The notes beneath the pieces are model-generated. The model searched no databases, was not told where the DNA came from, and saw nothing but the letters and a program-made list of their open reading frames with translations. Positions 4,833 through 5,925 of a DNA stretch of 5,925 nt are shown in pieces (the stretch's first letter is position 1; each line of letters starts with the position of its first letter). The stretch is taken from assembly GCA_021604885.1 (NCBI GenBank), contig BQJV01000222.1, positions 1-5,925 of the forward strand, in the 5' to 3' direction. Position numbers and translations under genes: made by a program. The stretch comes from Acidimicrobiales bacterium (GTDB lineage: Bacteria > Actinomycetota > Acidimicrobiia > Acidimicrobiales > Aldehydirespiratoraceae).

Positions 4833-5925
4833 ATGTCCAAGAAATTCCTGCGGTTGCTCGCCGTGGCGCTCGCGTTCGTCCTGTTCGCCGCAGCCTGCGG
4901 CGACGACGAGACGTCGTCCGACCCGCCTCCCGACACCGGGTCGGACGACGCGGGCTCCGATGACGGGGGCGACGACTTCCCCATCGCGGACGCGTGCGGG
5001 GCGGGCGCCGAGAAGGTCGGCTTCCTGTACGTCGGCCCGAAGGACGACTTCGGCTACAACCAGGCGGCCTATGAGGCAGCCGTGGCGATGGGCGAGGCCA
5101 CCGGATTGGAGATCATCCATGCCGAGAACGTCCCGGAGACGATCGAGGACGCCGTGCCCGTCATGGAGGACATGATCGCCCAGGGCGCCACGATCCTCTT
5201 CCCGACGAGCTTCGGCCACTTCCTCCCCGGCGTGGAAGTCGCCAAGTCGAACCCCGACGTGTGCGTCGTGCATCAGGGCCAGCTCGAGTCGTCGCTCGAG
5301 GACGGGCCGCTCGACAACCTCGGCACGTACTTCGCCTCGGTCTTCGAGCCGGTCTACCTCGCGGGTATCGCGGCGGGTTCGGCGACCGAGTCGGCGACCC
5401 TCGGCTACGTCTACGCCTTCCCGATTCCCCAGACGCTCCAGAACATCAACGCCTTCACGCTCGGCGCGCAGACGGTGAACCCCGATGTCACCGTGATCGC
5501 CGTGTCGACGGCCGACTGGTGCGACCCGGCGAAGCAGGCACAGGCCGCTCAGACGCTGATCGATCAGGGAGCCGATGTGCTGACCCAGCACCAGGACTGT
5601 ACGAAGACCATCATCGAGGCGGCCGAAGCGGCCGGGATCTACTCGGTCGGGTACCACTACGACGCGTCGGAACTCGCTCCTGAGGGCTGGTTGACCGGCT
5701 CCGATTGGGCGTGGACCGACCTCTACACCGACATCGTCGAGACCATGGTCGCCGGCGAGTTCGTCGAGAGCGCGTACAACGGCGACTACCGGATCGGCTA
5801 CCAGGACGCGGACGCACCGTTCGTCGCCTTCCAGCCGAGCGCGTTCGGCCCGGCCGTCGACGACGAGACGAAGGCGCTGATCGCGGCCGCACTCGACGAG
5901 TTCACGACCGACGCCGACGGCGACG
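4833..5925 (+). CDS. BMP-family substrate-binding lipoprotein of ABC importer (C-terminus cut by window edge)
   Basis: The 364 visible residues cover most of an extracytoplasmic solute-binding protein; probably only a few tens of residues are missing. A signal peptide (basic MSKKFLR, then a hydrophobic core) ends in a lipobox-like AAAC with Cys22 as the lipidated residue. A flexible acidic linker with ten Asp follows (23-50). The binding fold starts near residue 60 with VGFLYVGPKDDFGYNQAAYE (62-81). Further family signatures are FPTSFGHF (123-130), YVYAFPIPQTLQNINAFTLG (192-211), IDQGADVLTQHQD (243-255) and GYHYD (273-277). These resemble the purine-binding BAB2_0673-like branch of the Bmp family (COG1744), whereas DDFGYNQ recalls the DDKSFNQ loop of PnrA-type nucleoside binders. 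Cysteines at 55, 144, 230 and 256 could form disulfides outside the cell. The start is fixed by GGAGG six bases upstream. The likely ligand is a purine or nucleoside, by family only. Confidence 0.95.
   Translation, partial: MSKKFLRLLAVALAFVLFAAACGDDETSSDPPPDTGSDDAGSDDGGDDFPIADACGAGAEKVGFLYVGPKDDFGYNQAAYEAAVAMGEATGLEIIHAENVPETIEDAVPVMEDMIAQGATILFPTSFGHFLPGVEVAKSNPDVCVVHQGQLESSLEDGPLDNLGTYFASVFEPVYLAGIAAGSATESATLGYVYAFPIPQTLQNINAFTLGAQTVNPDVTVIAVSTADWCDPAKQAQAAQTLIDQGADVLTQHQDCTKTIIEAAEAAGIYSVGYHYDASELAPEGWLTGSDWAWTDLYTDIVETMVAGEFVESAYNGDYRIGYQDADAPFVAFQPSAFGPAVDDETKALIAAALDEFTTDADGD

Larger units (their letters stand above)
616..5925 (+). other. Operon: GntR regulator plus complete BMP-type ABC importer
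   Basis: Five same-strand genes follow one another with overlaps of 4 bases (ATGA at 1323-1326), 1 base (TGATG at 2823-2827) and 1 base (TGATG at 3869-3873), then a 44-base gap. The overlaps imply translational coupling and one transcript. No terminator-like hairpin with a T-run was found inside. The gene set regulator, ATPase, permease, permease, binding protein contains every part needed for a functional importer. The binding protein is last here, whereas in Bacillus subtilis nupNOPQ it is first. The operon may continue beyond the right edge. Confidence 0.85.

Overview
The window is GC-rich DNA in an actinobacterial style: G or C at most third codon positions, genes packed end to end, a class I-type soluble P450, and a lipoprotein with a long Asp/Gly/Ser linker. 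That linker resembles lipoproteins of Acidimicrobiia-like actinobacteria, but the phylum-level guess is inference and the class-level guess is weak.

Layout. Bases 1-459 (minus strand) hold the N-terminal 153 residues of a cytochrome P450 whose remainder lies to the left of the window. A 156-base divergent intergenic region (460-615) contains several short inverted repeats and no gene. From 616 rightwards there is one apparent five-gene operon on the plus strand: a GntR/FCD-family transcriptional regulator (616-1326), a two-domain ABC ATPase (1323-2825), two BPD_transp_2-type permeases (2825-3871 and 3871-4788) and a BMP-family substrate-binding lipoprotein (4833 to beyond the right edge). The first four genes overlap by 4, 1 and 1 bases. 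The lipoprotein gene follows a 44-base gap with its own strong ribosome binding site, which sits inside a short inverted repeat.

How the genes work together. The last four genes are a complete importer of the NupNOPQ / BmpDEFG / BAB2_0673-like type, so a nucleoside or purine base is the best guess for the substrate: the lipoprotein captures it outside the membrane, the two dissimilar permeases form the channel, and the double ATPase powers it. The GntR regulator is first in the same operon and most likely senses the substrate or a product of it. A palindrome centred at 626/627, inside its first codons, is the best operator candidate. The divergent P450 may belong to the same regulon, which would suggest uptake of a molecule that is then oxidised; this is a hypothesis.

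No mobile element, CRISPR array, rRNA or tRNA was seen. The most interesting points are the P450-GntR-BMP transporter association, the start-codon palindrome, the SD-masking hairpin before the lipoprotein gene, and an unusual cysteine pattern in the binding protein. The transporter itself belongs to a known family; I see no clear evidence of a wholly new system.
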